64,000 bases of DNA from Elysia chlorotica (Eukaryota > Mollusca > Gastropoda > Plakobranchidae). A program made the position numbers and the translations under genes. Numbering within the stretch: position 1 is the stretch's first letter; each line of letters starts with the position of its first letter. This document shows, one piece after another, positions 60,224-64,000 of this stretch. The stretch is taken from NCBI GenBank assembly GCA_003991915.1, contig RQTK01000079.1:157604-221603 (forward strand), in the 5' to 3' direction. The notes below the pieces were generated by a model, which was not told the DNA's origin, did no database searches, and was given only the letters and a program-made list of their open reading frames with translations.

Positions 60224-61370
60224 TCTCTTCTTTCTTTCACCGTTTTAGTCACTTTCACTTCTCTTTTCATACCTCACTGCCATTGTATTATTTTCTTACA
60301 CTCGGCCCTTTTTTGTTTCATAGGTGTTAGAATTTTTCACTTGGCCAAACCAAGAATCTTTTTGTGATTTTTTTTATACTTTGAACGTCATTTTAGGTTG
60401 TGCAAATTTCCCCATCACATTTCCTTCTCTTCTCCTCTTTATAATATTCGGTAATAATGCCATACATTTTTCTTCTTTCCTTCTCGGAGTCTGTTCGTGC
60501 TCCTGGCCCAGTTCTCTTTTTAAATCTGTTCAAGGCCTACTTCTAAACTATTGTCCTCATAGTTCGCCTATGTTTGCACAAGTGCGGCTACAAAGAATTA
60601 TTGAATACTCACAACAACGCTTGTGCCGTGTGCAACCGCTGCAGTGTAGTGAGCGTGCTTGAATTTAAGCAGCTTCTGGTTGACATAACCAGTTTTTTCT
60701 TGCTATAGCCAGATGTCTATTTTGTTTAGTTTTTTTTAACGTTCCGTTTCTTTCAGCAATTTTTTTCATTTACCTATACAAAACTGCAAGGAAAAAACCC
60801 GAGCATCCTACATCTTTTTTCCCCCATGTTTATTTAACATCTTTGCTATTCAGTTTCAGGAAGTTTTTAGAAATGTATTGTTTCTGGGAGAAACGAACTA
60901 GTTTCATGGCTCATCTCAATAACACCAATGGGAAAAAATTGTGTCCAACAACAGGCATGTCTCTTTAATTCGTCTATTTTTTTTGCACATGTAATGAGTT
61001 TCCCCTTTTATTCACTCGAATTTTTTTAATAGTTTCTTTCCTTTCCTGTACCCTCTTTGACATGACTAATATATCGTTCCTTTGTGGTATCTTTTTCAAA
61101 ATTGCAGATAATTCTTTAGCCAATTGGTTTTAACTTTCAACAAGTACTTACAATTTTGGGTGCTGACCCTTAACTTTCGAACTGTAATGTTCCACGCAGG
61201 ATTGAAGTTATTTTGCTCTAAACCTTTTTTTTTTCATCTTCAGAGTGAATTTTACTTTCTTGAATGCTGTTTTCAAGTTAATAGAAAAAAAAAGTCTTTC
61301 ACATATATGTAAATGGATAAGAAGAGGAATCGTTGGAGCGAGAAGAAGAGAGTTCTTGTGTAATAAACAG

Positions 61371-61475
61371 GCTATTTGGGGCCTGACTCCCATACGGACG
61401 CCTGTTGTTGTGCAAGAAACACTGCCTTCTTACGCAATGGGAACTCAGGCGTGTCAACTGTCATTAAAAATGTGA
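61371..61475 (+). CDS. Candidate exon, unknown gene (weak)
   Basis: It begins after 'gtgtaataaacag'. In phase 0, which matches the exit phase of the candidate at 56365, it reads AIWGLTPIRTPVVVQETLPS and continues to a TGA at 61473-61475. A second frame reading 'HTDACCCARNTAFLRNGN' stays open longer. The stretch is GC-richer than its flanks. Unrecognised. Confidence 0.22.
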   Translation, partial: AIWGLTPIRTPVVVQETLPSYAMGTQACQLSLKM

Positions 61476-61863
61476 CCCTAACGTCCTCTCCCTGCATCAC
61501 TACACAGGCTGAACTTTCGGGGATAGTCTATCCAGAAAATGGCGTTATCTTCGTCAGAAGATTGCTCTTTGCCTGTATTTTTTTTCTCGTGTTTTGTCTT
61601 TATTTTGTTTGTTGCGGCTGTTTTTATTTTCTTTTTTTTTTCTCTTTTTCTAATTTTTGTATTTGTTTGTTTATGTTTTGTTGTTTTGTTTGTGTCTTTA
61701 GGATTTTTTCTGGATTGTTTTGTTTTATTGTTTGTTGGTTGCCTTTTTGTTTTTGTTTTTTTTATTGCAATTTTTGTAAAATATTTCGTTCATCTACTCT
61801 ATTTACCGTACATTTCACCTCGATTATTTCTCAATATACAAGCCTGTAGTCCCTTCATACTAG

Positions 61864-62044
61864 TAAAGACTATGCTAAGCTTCAAGCCCAGACCAGTGGG
61901 TCAGCATCGTGTCCAAAGGGAGGACCAGCCTCACCCATCCCTCCTCCCCACCAGACAAGGTGGTCAGTAGATAACTCATCATCCTGTCACTCGTCCCTCC
62001 TCCCCCTGTCGTCCGTCCAGTTCATACATACTGACCACAACTGA
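61864..62044 (+). CDS. Candidate terminal exon, unknown gene (weak)
   Basis: After 'cttcatactag' a frame of about 60 codons reads 'KDYAKLQAQTSGSASCPKGG' and ends '...VQFIHTDHN' at a TGA (62042-62044). Composition is GC-richer than flanks and the residues look like a disordered C-terminal tail. A competing frame ('LSFKPRPVGQHRVQREDQ') is also open. No family recognised. Confidence 0.25.
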
Positions 62045-62571
62045 CAATTTTCCGCATCCCTTCATTCGTCTCTCAACTTGCACAAAAGCCCTTTTCTATT
62101 TCTGTACATTTCCTTTTCCCACTAGAAATCTAGCCGACACGTATAAAGAAAGTACGAACACATGAACATCGAGTCTAGTACATTGTACTCTGTGACCTTT
62201 TGTACAGGGATGGGCTGTCGAAAATATTGCTAGAGATATTATTGCGAACCAATAACTATGGAGTATATGGGAAATTTAACAATATGTTGCGATAATGAAA
62301 CGACATTGTAAGTGCTTTTTTTGCTGGGATAAAGTTTAAGTTCATTTTTAATTAAAGCTTGTAAGCTTCTGCACAGTTTTTAGATTCCTTTGATCAACGC
62401 ATCTTAATACATGTTTTTTGTTGTTTTTTTTAGTACCACTTTGATCATACCGTCTTAAAAAGAGTATAAAACGTAACAGCTGCATTTGCAACACTTATTA
62501 CCTTTACAGGTGGCAAATAAATTATTGTAAAAGTGATTACTTGAGTACACAGTTTTAAAGATTATTATTAC

Positions 62572-62737
62572 GAACATATTGCATAATATAGCATAATGGT
62601 ACTGTCATTATGTATTACAATCAATACTTGAAATCAATATCATTGCCCATAGAAGATGAAAGATAAACTTTATGACTGTGAAAGCTGAAGCATTTAATAT
62701 AATATATAAATATTCTTACCTCTCTCTCTGCTCCTGC

Positions 62738-62824
<87 letters not shown>

Positions 62825-63018
62825 ATTTATCTATTTATCTATATATCAGAACATATTGCATAATATAGCATAATGGTACTGTCATTATGTATTACAATCA
62901 ATACTTGAAATCAATATCATTGCCCTTCGAAGATGAAAGATAAACGTTATGACTGTGAAAATGCTGAAGCATTTAATATAATATATAAATATTCTTAACC
63001 CTCTATCTGCCCCTGCTT

Positions 63019-63081
<63 letters not shown>

Positions 63082-63118
63082 CTATCTATTTATCTATTTA
63101 TCTATATATCCATCTGTC
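62572..63118. repeat. Tandem duplication of a 277-bp unit carrying its own microsatellites
   Basis: Unit 1 (about 62572-62848) and unit 2 (about 62849-63118) both run 'gaacatattgcataatatag', 'ttgaaatcaatatcattgcc', then a (TGTC)n(TC)n(TATC)n array. The single-copy part differs by a few bases, while array lengths differ markedly. Confidence 0.93.
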
Positions 63119-63322
63119 TATCTCTCTTTCTCTCTCGCTCTTTTTGCTTGTCTGACTGTCTTTCATTCTCTCTTCATATAACTCTCTTTCTATATAAATC
63201 TACCATCTATATAATCCTATCTCTATCTGACCCTCTTCCACCTATGGCGTGTACATAACCTCTCAAACCAAACGAACGCTACTCGATTAGCTGACCCTCT
63301 GCTTGCAATAGGCCGCACTCAC

Positions 63323-63374
63323 GTGAATAAGGTTCGTAATTAGATAGATCTCCCTCAGCTTGCGTTTGTCCATA
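63323..63374 (-). CDS. Candidate exon, unknown gene (weak)
   Basis: On the minus strand an acceptor-like 'gcgaacatcag' precedes 52 bp ending in CAC|gtgagt. Two frames are open: an ATG start in good context (A at -3, G at +4) reading 'MDKRKLREIYLITNLIH', or 'YGQTQAEGDLSNYEPYS'. It could be a first or internal exon of a gene running out of the search region. Unrecognised. Confidence 0.22.
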
Positions 63375-63540
63375 CTGATGTTCGCCCATTTTCACATACA
63401 AAAAGAGGACGTTTACGGGTAATGAAAATCGCAGTACAAGGTCGGTCAGAGAGTAATCGGGAAATAAACCTTGAAAAATGGAAGGAACAAAAAAAAAGCA
63501 GAAACACATAATCGAAGAAACAGGAATCCATAGTAAGCAT

Positions 63541-64000
63541 GTGGGCTATATCATCAGTTACCTGGTGATGGGTTCATTGCCTAGAGGGTATGAGCGAGAC
63601 TCGGCTATATAGTTTAAAACTGCGCTTTGGAAAATAGTATAGAGAAATCTCTGAAGTTGAACAATCAGAAACTATATTCATGCCCCCTAATCAATTACAT
63701 TATTGGTAACACTACAATCAATGATCGGCGACTCAACTCATTATGATTTATCATCATGGAGTCTGAAGTTTGAAAATATAAATCCATCTGTTCGCAATTA
63801 TTTTGAAGGCAAGACACCAAAGGCCTACTTCCAAACCGTGGCTGCTAATATATATATATATTCTGTTTTGCGAAACTCAATTATAGTATGTTGGAAATTC
63901 TTTCAATTTTTATTTTAATAATGAAAGGCTTTGAAGGATGCTGTACCTTACATGGGCCAACAAGTTACAAGATGAATACGATGCTACCGCCATCTTTATT
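63541..64000. other. Window end, no supported feature
   Basis: AT-rich sequence with no exon, repeat or RNA gene that I can support. Confidence 0.5.

Noticed and set aside
60559-60720. Cys-rich frame reading CGYKELLNTHNNACAVCNRC
   Set aside because: The CxxC pattern is suggestive, but the acceptor (tgtttgcacaag) is poor, the frame ends soon and the composition matches non-coding flanks. Too weak to call.

Overview
This window is metazoan nuclear DNA, most likely from a mollusc (a gastropod would be my first guess). The basis is AT-rich sequence, GT-AG introns of 0.1-6 kb, many microsatellites, many tRNA-derived SINE copies whose tail resembles molluscan SINE tails, and a KLHL12-type kelch fragment. 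The species assignment is inference. There is no sign of prokaryotic, viral or plasmid content. Two runs of N (29202-29315 and 51418-52269) are assembly gaps inside or next to simple repeats.

Layout. 1-13.1 kb: no recognised coding exon. It holds a ~45-bp minisatellite split by a SINE (4.46-5.06 kb), SINE fragments and two GC-rich patches (7.08-7.31 and 8.38-8.56 kb) that could be promoter or 5' UTR sequence. 13.1-18.4 kb, plus strand: a six-exon ankyrin-repeat gene. From the ATG at 13144 it encodes 679 residues, with 11 ankyrin repeats followed by an acidic segment, a basic Ser/Arg/Lys-rich segment and a His-rich tail. 21.4-46.3 kb, minus strand: a gene of at least 21 exons, convergent with the ankyrin gene. 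I read 736 residues from it; the protein has an N-terminal SDS22-like LRR domain and a long unrecognised remainder. All 21 exons join in one open frame. Its C-terminal end is not resolved.

Two structures inside the LRR gene stand out. First, a 956-bp direct duplication (38119-39074 and 40959-41914, offset exactly 2840 with no indel) carries two of its exons. The upstream copy fits the reading frame. In the downstream copy the first exon would add 25 residues in frame, while including both exons gives an immediate stop. The copies are identical over the 575 bp holding both exons, then differ at 28 of the next 381 positions. Second, two intact plus-strand kelch exons of KLHL12 type (32063-32169, 32600-32792) lie antisense in the intron between LRR exons 16 and 17. 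A ~60-bp direct repeat flanks them (31734-31792 and 32896-32954), and I find no BTB, BACK or other kelch exon in the window. This looks like a captured gene fragment.

46.4-64 kb: mostly non-coding and rich in simple repeats, with a few weak candidate exons (56365, 61371, 61864 on plus; 63323 on minus) that I cannot assign to a family. The two main genes show no shared pathway that the sequence would reveal. The interest of the window lies in duplication and insertion structure rather than in a gene system.
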